Notes: generated by a model not told the origin, from the sequence alone. 64,000 nucleotides of DNA from Bacillota bacterium (GCA_023398495.1 JAEWSG010000008.1:9541-73540); one strand, 5' to 3'. Counted from the stretch's first letter, positions 19,771 through 29,256 are shown. Program-made: numbers and translations.

Positions 19771-20931
19771 TTAATCTTCCTTCAGAAATAATTTCTCATA
19801 CTCCGAAACTATGAAATCCCAGCTATAACAATCAATAATACGCTTTTTTGCCTTTTTTCCATAGTCGGCTGTGCTGATTTCGTCATACCCATCAGTTTCA
19901 CTGATCAGCTTTGCTAAGGAGCCCTTTTTCTTACTCCAATAAAATGCCCCATCTCCACCAACCTCCCGGTTAAAGCTGACATCGAACAGCAAGTTTAAAT
20001 CTGTGCTTCCAAGTGCCTCCAAAAGGCTCGGATTTGTCCCCCCAACCTCATGTCCATGAATATATCCATATGCATTTTCCCTGATTTTCTTAAGCATCTG
20101 AGCATTATATACAGTTCCAACAAATTTAATCCTATTGTCCTTTTCAAACCCGGTAGTTTCCCTTAGCTTTTCATACAACTTATTGTTACTGATATCGGTA
20201 ATAAGGACTAAATCCTTCTGTGTACCAGAGTTCATAAACTCTTTGAGCATAGTTTCATAATTATTTTCAGGAACAAATCTTCCTACCACCAGGTAATACG
20301 CCTTTGGTTTTATCTCTTTTTCCTTATACCAAACCATCAATTCACTATTGCTATCTTCCAACAACGACCCATTCGTATATGCACCATAAGCAATAAATGT
20401 GGTCTGAGGTTCAAATTTCTTGTATTTATCCAGAATATATTTTTGTATATTTTTAGAGTCACATATCAACAAATCAGCATGCTTCACCATAAAACGCTCT
20501 GATAATTTCCAGTACTGCCTTATAAGCCAGTTCCATTTACCTCTCTTCCATTCATTTCCGTCAGGATTTACATATAGCTTTCCGCCAAGACGTTTCACCT
20601 GCTTTTTATACTTACCGATGAATGGACCAATTCTACAGGCCAAAACATAAATAACAGGCTTAGTTATATTATTTTTTCTTATAAATTCAATACATGCTTT
20701 TAGAGCTGCAAGGTCATAGTATACTGCCTTTGCAGAGCCAATACCCGGAACTTTCACGTTAAAACATCTCGCTCCGTTATGTTCGAAAACACTCGTATTA
20801 TCGGATCTACAGCTAATATGGTACTTTATATTTGCACTAATTTGATTTAAGGTCAGGTTTTCAAGGAAAGCTTCAAATCCCCCATACTTTGCCGGAATAC
20901 CCTTAGATCCTATAATAAAAACATTTTTCAT
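19771..20931 (-). CDS. DUF1972-type glycosyltransferase, possible rhamnosyltransferase
   Basis: A 386-residue protein. The DUF1972 N-terminal domain is marked by FIIGSKGIPAKYGGFEAFLENL. The second domain has YYLVVGRFVPENNYETMLKEF and HEVGGTNPSLLEALGS, typical of a retaining GT-B enzyme. Proteins of this group are often annotated as beta-1,4-rhamnosyltransferases, and the nearby dTDP-rhamnose genes fit that, but this is inference. GGGGGC stands just before the ATG. Confidence 0.82.
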   Translation of the reverse strand: MKNVFIIGSKGIPAKYGGFEAFLENLTLNQISANIKYHISCRSDNTSVFEHNGARCFNVKVPGIGSAKAVYYDLAALKACIEFIRKNNITKPVIYVLACRIGPFIGKYKKQVKRLGGKLYVNPDGNEWKRGKWNWLIRQYWKLSERFMVKHADLLICDSKNIQKYILDKYKKFEPQTTFIAYGAYTNGSLLEDSNSELMVWYKEKEIKPKAYYLVVGRFVPENNYETMLKEFMNSGTQKDLVLITDISNNKLYEKLRETTGFEKDNRIKFVGTVYNAQMLKKIRENAYGYIHGHEVGGTNPSLLEALGSTDLNLLFDVSFNREVGGDGAFYWSKKKGSLAKLISETDGYDEISTADYGKKAKKRIIDCYSWDFIVSEYEKLFLKED

Positions 20932-20949
20932 AACGCCCCCATGTATTGG

Positions 20950-21000
20950 CTAGTGCTTTTGAACATAATTCATTTCTAGAATTTTTTTTGTTAATCAGCA
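20950..21000 (-). repeat. Repeat family C, copy C1 (internally deleted)
   Basis: CTAGTGCTTTTGAACATAAT at the left and TTTTGTTAATCAGC at the right match the two ends of copy C3 in reverse, joined at a CTAGAA junction, so the middle of the element is missing. It occupies the 130-base gap between rfbC and the DUF1972 gene. Confidence 0.7.
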
Positions 21001-21065
21001 AAAGTTCATCTATAGTAAACTCATTTTAACAATACGCAGCAAATTCGTCAATTACACATTTCAGT

Positions 21066-21650
21066 CTAGATACCTTCCAATTTTTGATCTTTTTCACTCA
21101 TATTCAGCTTTGTACCATCTGTGAGAGTATAACCTTCTGCAGATGCAGTACCGTTATATTTACCTTCTACTTCCGGCCACTTTATGCCAATCTTCGGGTC
21201 ATTCCAGGATATTCCACCCTCATCCCCCGGACGATAGAAATCCGTAACCTTGTAACAAAACTCTGCCTTATCTGACAAAACCAAAAAGCCGTGTGCAAAA
21301 CCTTCTGAAATATAAAACTGTTTTTTATTCTCAGCCGTCAGTTCCACACCATACCACTGTCCATAAGTCTTGCTGCCAACTCTGACGTCAACAGCCACAT
21401 CAAAAACAGAGCCACTTATCACACGCACCAGTTTTCCTTGTGGGTACTGTTTCTGGAAATGCAGTCCACGTAAAACTCCTTTAACACTCATAGACTGGTT
21501 ATCTTGCACAAACACCATATCTAGTCCGGCTTTACGCATATCATGCTGATTATACGTCTCCATGAAATAACCTCTATTATCTCCATGAATCTCAGGTTCA
21601 ATAATATAAAGTCCTTCAATAGGGCAGTTAGTCACTTTAATCTGTCCCAT
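21066..21650 (-). CDS. rfbC: dTDP-4-dehydrorhamnose 3,5-epimerase
   Basis: A 194-residue cupin-fold epimerase of the dTDP-L-rhamnose pathway. RGYFMETYN, the catalytic histidine in VLRGLHFQ, GKLVRVISGSVFDVAVDVR and the substrate-site tyrosine region FYRPGDEGG are all present. The length is normal. AAGGAG precedes the ATG. It follows rfbD by eleven bases. dTDP-rhamnose made here would feed the glycosyltransferases of this locus. Confidence 0.94.
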   Translation of the reverse strand: MGQIKVTNCPIEGLYIIEPEIHGDNRGYFMETYNQHDMRKAGLDMVFVQDNQSMSVKGVLRGLHFQKQYPQGKLVRVISGSVFDVAVDVRVGSKTYGQWYGVELTAENKKQFYISEGFAHGFLVLSDKAEFCYKVTDFYRPGDEGGISWNDPKIGIKWPEVEGKYNGTASAEGYTLTDGTKLNMSEKDQKLEGI

Positions 21651-21661
21651 ATAAAATCTCC

Positions 21662-22534
21662 TTAATATCCAATCTCTTTCAGATAACGACTTAGTGCATC
21701 CTGCCAGGAAGGCAGTCTCTCAAAACCATTCTCTGTAAGCTTCTTCTTGCTCATACGACTGTTTCCAGGTCTTTTCGCCTTTGAAGGATACGCATCACTA
21801 CCCACTGGAACAACAGATACTTTAGAACACTCCTCATGTCCTAGTTCTCCAGCTTGTCTGAATATCTCACAAGCAAATTCATACCAGGAACACACCCCTT
21901 CATTAGTAGCATTATATCGCCCATACTTACTGGTTTCAACCATATCCACCAAAAGTCTTGCCAAGTCATAGCAATAAGTCGGGCTCCCAACCTGATCGTT
22001 AACCACAGTCAAAGTATCACGCGTTTTTGCTAAATTCAGCATGGTTTTAATGAAGTTTTTTCCGTTAAGGCCAAACACCCAAGAAATTCGTACGATAAAG
22101 TACTTGTCCAGCCATTTCTCAACCGCCTGTTCGCCCTCATATTTAGTCTGACCATAAATATTAATAGGCTTTCTCTCGTCATCGGGCTCCCACGGCCTGG
22201 TACCTTGTCCATCGAACACATAATCAGTGGATATATAAATCATCTTGCAATTCAAGTTTCTTAAAACCTTGGCAATGTTCTCAGTACCGTTCGCATTCAC
22301 CATACGTACCTTATCAACATTCTCCTCATCCTCTGCCAAATCCACAGCTGTCCATGCAGCACAGTGAATAACAGCATCCGGATGAGCTTCTGTAAGGACT
22401 GTTTCCACACTTATGCTATCAGTAATATCCATCTCTTCAATATCTACTCCAATGGCTTGGTGTCCCTTTTTATTTAGTTCATTTACAACATCATGTCCTA
22501 ATTGCCCCTTAACACCTGTAACCAAAACCTTCAT
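21662..22534 (-). CDS. rfbD: dTDP-4-dehydrorhamnose reductase
   Basis: A 290-residue short-chain dehydrogenase that carries out the last step of dTDP-L-rhamnose synthesis. The Rossmann motif is VTGVKGQLGHDVVNEL at the N-terminus, with STDYVFDG and the catalytic YxxxK in YGQTKYEGE. CSWYEFACEIF near residue 215 is typical. It lies between rfbA and rfbC, all in the same direction and closely spaced. Confidence 0.94.
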   Translation of the reverse strand: MKVLVTGVKGQLGHDVVNELNKKGHQAIGVDIEEMDITDSISVETVLTEAHPDAVIHCAAWTAVDLAEDEENVDKVRMVNANGTENIAKVLRNLNCKMIYISTDYVFDGQGTRPWEPDDERKPINIYGQTKYEGEQAVEKWLDKYFIVRISWVFGLNGKNFIKTMLNLAKTRDTLTVVNDQVGSPTYCYDLARLLVDMVETSKYGRYNATNEGVCSWYEFACEIFRQAGELGHEECSKVSVVPVGSDAYPSKAKRPGNSRMSKKKLTENGFERLPSWQDALSRYLKEIGY

Positions 22535-22552
22535 ATCATCATCTATAACTCC

Positions 22553-23440
22553 TTACGTAATAAATTTTCCTTTCAGTATATCCATCAGGTAAGCACCATA
22601 TTGGTTTTTCTTCAGTGGCTCAATAACTGCCAACAACTGCTCTCTATCTATCCATCCATTCAGATAAGCAATTTCTTCCAAACATCCAATCTTACGATGC
22701 TGATGGTTCTCTACTGTTTTCACAAAATTAGTGGCTTCCACAAGACTATCATGAGTACCAGTGTCAAGCCATGTAAAGCCTTGCCCCAGCAATTCTACAT
22801 TAAGCTCGCCACTTTCCAGGTAAATACGGTTTAGATCTGTAATTTCGAATTCACCACGAGCAGACGGTTTTAAATTCTTTGCATACTCTACAACTTTGTT
22901 GTCATAAAAATACAAGCCTGTAACACAGTAATTAGACTTTGGTTTTTCAGGCTTCTCTACAATAGACACAGCCTTTCCGTTCTTATCAAACTCCACAACT
23001 CCAAAGCGCTCTGGGTCACTGACATAGTATCCGAAGACAGTAGCCCCTTTGCCGTTTTCCGCATTATAAACAGCTTTCTTAAGCTTTTCAGTCAATCCAT
23101 GCCCTGCAAATATGTTATCACCTAGTACCATGGCTACCGTATCTTCACCAATAAACTCCTCACCGAGCGTAAAAGCCTGTGCCAACCCATCTGGGCTAGG
23201 CTGTACTTTATAAGTAAAGTTCATACCAAACTGCTTACCATCTTTAAACAGTTCTTGAAATCTCGGTGTATCCTGGGGTGTGGAAATAATTAAGATATCC
23301 CTGATACCTGTGCTAATCAAAACAGACAAGGGATAATAAATCATCGGCTTGTCGTAAATGGGTAGCAATTGTTTGGAAGTTACTGTTGTGAGAGGATACA
23401 ATCTAGAACCGGAACCACCGGCAAGTACAATTCCTTTCAT
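22553..23440 (-). CDS. rfbA: Glucose-1-phosphate thymidylyltransferase
   Basis: A 295-residue nucleotidyltransferase that makes dTDP-glucose from dTTP and glucose-1-phosphate. The start MKGIVLAGGSGSRLYPLT contains the nucleotide-binding loop, followed by KQLLPIYDKPMIYYPL, VLGDNIFAGHG and FEITDLNRIYL. The ATG at 23440 has AAAGGAG eight bases upstream; a longer in-frame extension lacks support. The start overlaps the preceding glycosyltransferase stop by four bases (ATGA), so the two are coupled. Confidence 0.95.
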   Translation of the reverse strand: MKGIVLAGGSGSRLYPLTTVTSKQLLPIYDKPMIYYPLSVLISTGIRDILIISTPQDTPRFQELFKDGKQFGMNFTYKVQPSPDGLAQAFTLGEEFIGEDTVAMVLGDNIFAGHGLTEKLKKAVYNAENGKGATVFGYYVSDPERFGVVEFDKNGKAVSIVEKPEKPKSNYCVTGLYFYDNKVVEYAKNLKPSARGEFEITDLNRIYLESGELNVELLGQGFTWLDTGTHDSLVEATNFVKTVENHQHRKIGCLEEIAYLNGWIDREQLLAVIEPLKKNQYGAYLMDILKGKFIT

Positions 23441-24501
23441 AACGAATGCTCCTTTAACAATGAATTCCTTTGACCTATAATATTTTTTATTATGGAATAT
23501 GTATCTTCTCCAAGAATCGATCGGCAATTTATATCACTATTTCTTCGCTTTTGTCTGATTTTTTTTACATAGATATTTCGCATCAATCCATTTTTAAGGC
23601 TTTTTTTTAAATACCAATACAACGCTACTACAATTGGAAAGGAAATTCCCACACCAGTCTTTAGCCCTATATCTTTATCTCCCTTCAATAAACTCCCAGC
23701 CTCTTTTATATCTTCCAAATTGCCACCCAATTTTGCAAACAAGTATAAAGATTTGTGTCGGTTAACATAATACAAATTTCTTTTTTCAGAGCCCAATGAA
23801 TTAATCTGTTGAGCAAATCTTCTTTCAAACACAATAAGTGCAGCTCTGATTTTCTGATAATCAGGAGTTCTGACATCTGAACGATCTTTTACAACTGAAA
23901 CTTTTTCCAAGAAAACTATCCGACCGGCTTCTAATGCTCGAATCATAAATTCTACATCTTGAAAGCGTTGAAATTCTGTATCAAATCCGACTATTTTATC
24001 TATCAAACTTTTCTTAAGAAAAATATTGCTCCCCGTACCTATTGCCATTTGATCCAAAAGCAACTCATTTATAGATAATATGCTGTCCTGTTTTTTAAAC
24101 ATAGTACTAATTATAAATGAATCCTCTATAAAAGCAACTCCTGTGCAAACACCTCCAAGTGTTTGGTTGCTTTGAAGCTTACTGACAGACACCTCAATTT
24201 TATCAGGTAAATAAAAGTCATCATCATCAAGAAAAGCAATATATTCTCCTCTAGCCGCTTTAATTCCCGTATTTCTGGCGGCAGCTCCATTTTTATTTTC
24301 AGAATGCTGTATATATTTTACTTTTTTATTTTCATTGAATTTTTGCATCAAAGCTTCAGTGACTTTTCTTTCACGTGTATCCTGATTATTATCATCAACC
24401 ACAACAACCTCCACATCCTTATATGTCTGGTTCAGGACAGAATTTATCGCTCGTTCTAATTTTGAACTTCCTCCAAATGTTGTGATGATAACAGTTACCA
24501 T
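23437..24501 (-). CDS. Family 2 glycosyltransferase
   Basis: A 354-residue inverting GT-A enzyme. The N-terminal fold is seen in VTVIITTFGGSSKLERAINSVLNQTY, with the nucleotide-sugar and metal motif FLDDDDFYLPDKIE (DxD, about residues 88-90) and NGAAARNTGI. ATG 24501 is preferred because GAGAGGAAGC lies just upstream. A short hydrophobic stretch near residue 280 may attach it to the membrane. It is part of the exopolysaccharide operon; donor and acceptor are unknown. Confidence 0.87.
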   Translation of the reverse strand: MVTVIITTFGGSSKLERAINSVLNQTYKDVEVVVVDDNNQDTRERKVTEALMQKFNENKKVKYIQHSENKNGAAARNTGIKAARGEYIAFLDDDDFYLPDKIEVSVSKLQSNQTLGGVCTGVAFIEDSFIISTMFKKQDSILSINELLLDQMAIGTGSNIFLKKSLIDKIVGFDTEFQRFQDVEFMIRALEAGRIVFLEKVSVVKDRSDVRTPDYQKIRAALIVFERRFAQQINSLGSEKRNLYYVNRHKSLYLFAKLGGNLEDIKEAGSLLKGDKDIGLKTGVGISFPIVVALYWYLKKSLKNGLMRNIYVKKIRQKRRNSDINCRSILGEDTYSIIKNIIGQRNSLLKEHSL

Positions 24502-24530
24502 TTGCAGCTTCCTCTCCCAATAAAGTAATT

Positions 24531-24572
24531 GCATAATTCATTTCCAGAAATGAATTATGTTCAAAAGCACTA
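24531..24572 (+). repeat. Repeat family C, copy C2 (one hairpin only)
   Basis: GCATAATTCATTTCC and AGAAATGAATTATGTTC form a 12-bp hairpin identical in layout to the right half of copy C3, followed by AAAAGCACTA. It fits exactly between the stop of one glycosyltransferase gene and the start region of the next. Confidence 0.7.
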
Positions 24573-25502
24573 CTATAATTTGAGCACTCCACTCAACTCT
24601 ATAAACTTGTTATACTTTTTACAGTACTTAAGGATGGCCTTTCTATATACATATTTAAGATAAGAAGTTGAAATACCATCCGATACATTATTCAATATCT
24701 TCCTCATAACACTGAGCACACTTTTAAAATCCTGCAAACTCATTAACTCTCCATTTCGCATTGTACAATACAAATCTAATTCGTAATCCTTTAAATCAAT
24801 ACCTAAATACTCAAACGTCCTACTCAGTACCTTTTTTTCACTTACTTTTAACTCTGCCTTTTTTGTTTTTGTCACTTGAACTTCATGTATGCGATAAAGC
24901 AATAATTCTTGCGGGATAACAGCAAATTTACAGTTGTGTTGGAATGCCATAAAACTCCATAGCCCAAAATCTTCGGATAAAAATTCGCTTGAATACTTGA
25001 TACCTTTGTCCTTAACAGTTTGTGCTCTCAATGCTACAGTTGGATGTACAATCGGATTTTTCCAAAGAAGCTCTGCTTTAATCTTCTCATCCGTCAGGCT
25101 TGATCGGTATACACCATCCCTCTCTTCATACAAATGGGAAAAGGTCGAGACAATATCTATGTCACTGTGCTCTTCAAAAAAAGCCACTTGTTTTTCAAAT
25201 CGCCTCTCTATACATTTATCATCCGCATCCATACGAAAAATGTACTTTCCCCTGGACTCTTCAATACCTCGATTTAATGTATATGGAAGTCCCTGATTTT
25301 TATCATTACAAAAAAGTCGAATTCGTTTATCGGAAACATCATTAATAGTGTCATTTACCGGTTTCTGAGAACCGTCATCAATTATCAACAACTCAAAATT
25401 CGAATAGGTTTGCTGCAACACACTCGAAATAGCCTCACGCAGGAAGCTCTCGGGAGCATTGTATACAGGCATTATTACACTAACTAAAGAGTTTCCGACC
25501 AT
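24573..25502 (-). CDS. Family 2 glycosyltransferase
   Basis: A 309-residue GT-A glycosyltransferase with LVSVIMPVYNAPESFLREAI, SVLQQTYSNFELLIIDDGS and the DxD motif in FRMDADDKCIE (about residue 95). SEDFGLWSFMA further on is usual for the family. ATG 25502 is chosen: AGGAG lies upstream, and the longer in-frame extension reads into repeat B1 and so is unlikely to be protein. It is the first gene of the minus-strand glycosyltransferase series. Confidence 0.87.
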   Translation of the reverse strand: MVGNSLVSVIMPVYNAPESFLREAISSVLQQTYSNFELLIIDDGSQKPVNDTINDVSDKRIRLFCNDKNQGLPYTLNRGIEESRGKYIFRMDADDKCIERRFEKQVAFFEEHSDIDIVSTFSHLYEERDGVYRSSLTDEKIKAELLWKNPIVHPTVALRAQTVKDKGIKYSSEFLSEDFGLWSFMAFQHNCKFAVIPQELLLYRIHEVQVTKTKKAELKVSEKKVLSRTFEYLGIDLKDYELDLYCTMRNGELMSLQDFKSVLSVMRKILNNVSDGISTSYLKYVYRKAILKYCKKYNKFIELSGVLKL

Positions 25503-25531
25503 GTTTTTCACTTTCTCCTCTTTAAATCTGT

Positions 25532-25632
25532 ATAAATCACGAAAATGATTATACATTGGAAAATTTGATTTTCGTGATATTGTATTAAAGAAATTGAAGT
25601 GCGATGTAAAATCTTCATCGCATTCAATCTAC
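25532..25632 (+). repeat. Repeat family B, copy B1 (92-bp core, two hairpins)
   Basis: Core 25536-25627. Hairpin 1 pairs 25536-25546 with 25568-25578 (ATCACGAAAAT, 11 bp). Hairpin 2 has TTGAA/TTCAA and TGCGAT/ATCGCA arms with one bulged base. Loop 1 (GATTATAC) and loop 2 (GTAAAATC) are complementary except for one position. It lies upstream of the glycosyltransferase operon. Confidence 0.85.
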
Positions 25633-25705
25633 AACAACTACATTTATTATATTATTTTTGTTCTAATACCGCAATAATACGAACAATTATGAGTGCATAT
25701 TCTAA

Positions 25706-25875
25706 TAGTGCACCATATTTTGGAAAGAACATTGCGTAAAGGCTGTAGAGAATGTTAACGAAGCGAAGGAAAAGTCGAATCACTTTTCTTCGCGAAGCGA
25801 GTTTGATTCGACCCGTAGCGAGTTTACATTCTCTAAGACTTGGAGCTTAAGTTCTTGGAATAATATGGTGCACTA
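25706..25875 (+). mobile_element. MITE family D, 170 bp
   Basis: Terminal inverted repeats of 14 bp, TAGTGCACCATATT (25706-25719) and its complement (25862-25875). The interior is palindromic: TAGAGAATGT near one end and ACATTCTCTA near the other, with GTCGAATCA and TGATTCGAC arms. The core CGAAGCGAGTTT..TCGACCC and CTTAAGTT.TTGGAATA is shared with family E, so the two are related. No coding sequence. It occupies most of the 436-base gap downstream of the ParM-like gene. Confidence 0.85.
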
Positions 25876-25938
25876 TAATTAAATACTCACCCAGCATGAA
25901 AGCAGTACAGCGAAGCGGAACGACCAAACTAGGATGCT

Positions 25939-27093
25939 TTAACCATATAACTTTTTTGCTTTTTCAAGGTATCCAAGAGCATTTATTATCTGTGCATCTT
26001 CAAGAATAATACACTCTCCACCTATAACCTCACCTATTTTCTCCTTCAGTAATTCTCCCATCCTTCCATCAAGTGCACATACACCTCCACCATAAAGAAG
26101 AGCATACTTTATTCTTCCCTTTTCGCTCAGACTTTTAACTTTATTATTTATTAGCACAGATATTATATTTGACAACTGAGCAAGATTTTCTTCGAATAAA
26201 CCTATAATACTAAATGTCTCGCCCGTCTCAAGGTCAATTTCTCCTTTACGGTACCTTCTTTTCAAGCATGTGTCTATATCAGCCCTGTCAACAATTGTAT
26301 TATATTTTTCCCTTACAAGGTCTATAATTGGTTGTTTTGCTGATGAGATCCCCATATCAATCCCCATACAGAGTTTTTGCTTGAACTCAGGAACAATCCT
26401 CCCATCCCCATCGTCTTTAAAGACTAAAGCTATTACATCACTTGTAAACTCTCCAATATCAATTCCAAGTATTGTGCGGTCAATTATTTCTTCCTCGCTG
26501 AACATGTTTTTGTTTGCCGTATTTAGAATTGTTTTATCCAATGCACCTAAACCTTCGATTTCAGTATGTACTTCTTTAACATCAATCTCCACTTCAACTT
26601 CATGTGTCCCTCTAAAAATAATCTTATGCTTGCCAAGAAGTCTGCTTACAAATTCATCTCTGCCTGTTCTGTACTGAAGGAAAGGAAGTCCTGTAACCAT
26701 CCTGATCTGTTCATGCACCTGTTTCATATCACAGGAATGTTCATCAACTACTGCTGCAGCAACAGATGCAAGCATGCAAACTAAAAGCAATTCATCTCCA
26801 GCTTTTGCTTTTCCTATTGTTCTTTCTTTTATACTTACCCCTTCCATTTCTTTTGCATGATTGCCCACATAAAACCTTCCAAGCTCCTTCTTGTTCGAAT
26901 TATCTTCGTAATTGAGAATTATCTCAACATCCATGGAATCCTTTAATGCTCTCTTATTCACTTCCAGTAATTCAAGCCCTTGATCATAGCTTCTGTATGG
27001 TGCTGCAATAGTCGGAATAATAATGGTTTTTCCACCTTCAAGAGCCGTTTTAACAGTATTGTTTCCTCCATCGATACCTACTAGAACCGCCAT
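25939..27093 (-). CDS. ParM/StbA-like actin ATPase (short paralogue)
   Basis: A 384-residue actin-fold protein. Phosphate 1 loop VGIDGGNNTVKTAL is at the N-terminus, phosphate 2 is ILGIDIGEFTSDVIAL (about residues 190-205), and the adenosine motif is YALLYGGGVCALD near residue 345. This matches the ParM/Alp group, which forms filaments that move plasmids or other cargo. ATG 27093 has GGGGGG seven bases upstream. It is a close paralogue of the gene just upstream (shared PTI.APYR.YDQGLE.LE and GMGISSAKQPIID-like segments). There is no ParR-like partner nearby; cargo unknown. Confidence 0.82.
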   Translation of the reverse strand: MAVLVGIDGGNNTVKTALEGGKTIIIPTIAAPYRSYDQGLELLEVNKRALKDSMDVEIILNYEDNSNKKELGRFYVGNHAKEMEGVSIKERTIGKAKAGDELLLVCMLASVAAAVVDEHSCDMKQVHEQIRMVTGLPFLQYRTGRDEFVSRLLGKHKIIFRGTHEVEVEIDVKEVHTEIEGLGALDKTILNTANKNMFSEEEIIDRTILGIDIGEFTSDVIALVFKDDGDGRIVPEFKQKLCMGIDMGISSAKQPIIDLVREKYNTIVDRADIDTCLKRRYRKGEIDLETGETFSIIGLFEENLAQLSNIISVLINNKVKSLSEKGRIKYALLYGGGVCALDGRMGELLKEKIGEVIGGECIILEDAQIINALGYLEKAKKLYG

Positions 27094-27164
27094 AGCTATA
27101 CCCCCCATCACGATGTTTTTTCTATATACATGAACTTTTGTCGTCCTTTTCTTATTCCTTACCG

Positions 27165-29060
27165 CTAAACTATCCAATACTGCCCAAGTTTCTCGTAAAG
27201 TACTTCAATTGGACTTTCATCAGTAATTTCAACATACTCTCCACCCTCATATTCATCGAGGTATGTTCCGGGATAAATGGTATACGAACCGCAATCCCTC
27301 CCATCATTCTGCTCTTTTTCTAAATTGTACACGGGACAGACTATCCTCTGAACATATATCCGGTGAAGGCAATTGCTGCAACACTGAAGTGCACCATTAC
27401 TTTTAGACAGCACGTTCCACTTTTGATGAAATCTGAAGAAAAATGTGTCTTTTCTTTCAAGAATTTTTATAGAACCTATTTCTACAAGTGACAATAGAAA
27501 TAATCTTTCATTTTCTACACGAATCTTTATATGGCTTATATTGTGGCTTGTTTCATACCACAAATCTTCATTATCTTCAATTATTCCTTTCCCAGAATCA
27601 TGGACAATAACATCCAAACCTCTTTCTCTCGCTTTTTGAGCCTCCTCTTTTGCAGCTTGAACTCTCATTTCCCACTCAAGCTTCTTATCATGATGCTCTA
27701 GATACTTGTTCCCAACAAATGCAGCAACTGCACCTCTAACCGTTTTAGCTTCCCATACTGTTCCGTTCTTTAATATCAGAAGCTTTAAAGGCATCGTGGC
27801 CTCTTTCTTTTCATCCATGCCCGGCCCATACAAAAGGCGATTTTGCTCAATGATCTTCACTGGTTCTTCTGTCAGCTGTGCCTCAATTTTTTTTCCAGTT
27901 GCACGAAGTGAACTGAATACTTTAATCGCCCTTTCAAGATAGCTTTTTGCATTAGCTGATTGAGGTTCCTCTACTATTGAGCAGACCCCTCCTATCAATC
28001 CCTCCATACCAGATTTCAAAAAATTCCCCATTCCATAATCCAAAACACAAACGCCTCCACCATATAAAAGAATATGTTTTATTCTTCCTTTTTCTCCGGC
28101 GTTCTTTATCCTGTTATTTATTAACGTATAAATGGAATCTGCTAATTGCTTCAGGTTTTCTTCATAAAGGCCGATGATGTTTAATGTTTTGCCGCTGTCT
28201 AAGTCAATATCCCCTCTTCTCTGTTTTCTTTTAAGTGTATTATCAATATCATATCGATCAATAACCGTATTATACTTTTCCCTTAAAAAATCTATCAAAG
28301 GCTGCTTTGCATTAGCTATCCCAAGGTCTATACCCATACACAGCTTAAGTTTGTACTCCTGTGAAACCATACCCATCTCATTTTCCATAAATGTCAATGC
28401 AATTATTTCACTGGTAAATTCGCCTATTTCAACTCCAAGAATCGTTCGGTCAATCAATTCGTCTTCACGGTACAAGTACTCTCCCAAATCATTGAGAATA
28501 AGTTTTTTTAAAGCTTCTGCCCCTTCCATTACAACCTGAACATCTGTTATATCAAGTACCACCTCCATACTGTAACTTCCCCTGAATATTACCTTATGGC
28601 ATCCTAAAAACTGCTTTGCATAATTTTCCCTGTCTTTTTTATATTGTAAAAAAGGTAGTCCAGTTACCATACGAACCTGCTCATCAATCTCTCCTTCATA
28701 TTTACCCCGTGCTTTTGCAGCTGCAACTGCCAGTGACACCAGCATACATACAAGAAGATCCCTGTCCCCGAATTTATCCTTCCCTATTTTCCTTTCAGTA
28801 ATATTTATCCCTTCCATTTCCTTTGCATATTCTCCAACATAGAATCTTCCAAACTCCTTCTTCTGTCTCTCGTCCCTGTAGTTTAATACTACTTCAGCAT
28901 CAAGAAATTCCTTTAATGGTCTCCTGTACTGTTCAAGTATTTCAAGTCCCTGATCATAATCACGGTAGGGTGCCAATATTGTAGGAATTATAATTGCCTC
29001 ATCCCCATCTATTGCTGTTATTACAGTATTATTTCCTCCATCTATACCAACTTCCAACAT
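27165..29060 (-). CDS. ParM/StbA-like actin ATPase with C-terminal extension
   Basis: A 631-residue protein. Residues 1-390 are an actin-fold domain: VGIDGGNNTVITAI, ILGVEIGEFTSEIIAL, HILLYGGGVCVLD. It is paralogous to the gene downstream. The last 240 residues are extra: a charged helix (KKLEWEMRVQAAKEEAQKAR), then a segment with CCSNCLH and a later CPVY that may bind a metal. I do not recognise this extension. It might tether the filament to a partner (inference). GGGGGG precedes the ATG. The two genes form a tandem pair, probably one transcript. Confidence 0.78.
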   Translation of the reverse strand: MLEVGIDGGNNTVITAIDGDEAIIIPTILAPYRDYDQGLEILEQYRRPLKEFLDAEVVLNYRDERQKKEFGRFYVGEYAKEMEGINITERKIGKDKFGDRDLLVCMLVSLAVAAAKARGKYEGEIDEQVRMVTGLPFLQYKKDRENYAKQFLGCHKVIFRGSYSMEVVLDITDVQVVMEGAEALKKLILNDLGEYLYREDELIDRTILGVEIGEFTSEIIALTFMENEMGMVSQEYKLKLCMGIDLGIANAKQPLIDFLREKYNTVIDRYDIDNTLKRKQRRGDIDLDSGKTLNIIGLYEENLKQLADSIYTLINNRIKNAGEKGRIKHILLYGGGVCVLDYGMGNFLKSGMEGLIGGVCSIVEEPQSANAKSYLERAIKVFSSLRATGKKIEAQLTEEPVKIIEQNRLLYGPGMDEKKEATMPLKLLILKNGTVWEAKTVRGAVAAFVGNKYLEHHDKKLEWEMRVQAAKEEAQKARERGLDVIVHDSGKGIIEDNEDLWYETSHNISHIKIRVENERLFLLSLVEIGSIKILERKDTFFFRFHQKWNVLSKSNGALQCCSNCLHRIYVQRIVCPVYNLEKEQNDGRDCGSYTIYPGTYLDEYEGGEYVEITDESPIEVLYEKLGQYWIV

Positions 29061-29227
29061 ACTAATCCCCCTAACACCAAAAAAGCATTATTAGCCGTAC
29101 ATTCTCTTTATATAATTAATAGATGCTTGTACCTCGTATTATATTCCTATTTTTCACTGAGAGATAACGAAAAAACAACAACCTATTTTAATATTTTGAC
29201 AATTTGAGATTAACAAAGGTACAGTTC

Positions 29228-29256
29228 TTGATTTCCAGACAAGATAGAAATATAAT
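29228..29256 (+). promoter_or_regulatory. Sigma-A promoter for the 29307 gene
   Basis: TTGATT (29228-29233) and TATAAT (29251-29256), 17-base spacer, about 50 bases before the start codon. The 245-base gap is shared with the divergent ParM-like gene. Confidence 0.7.

Noticed and set aside
25503..25556. N-terminal extension MYNHFRDLYRF of the glycosyltransferase
   Set aside because: The first codons are repeat B1; the same residues appear in the spurious frame at 41466, so they reflect the repeat, not protein.
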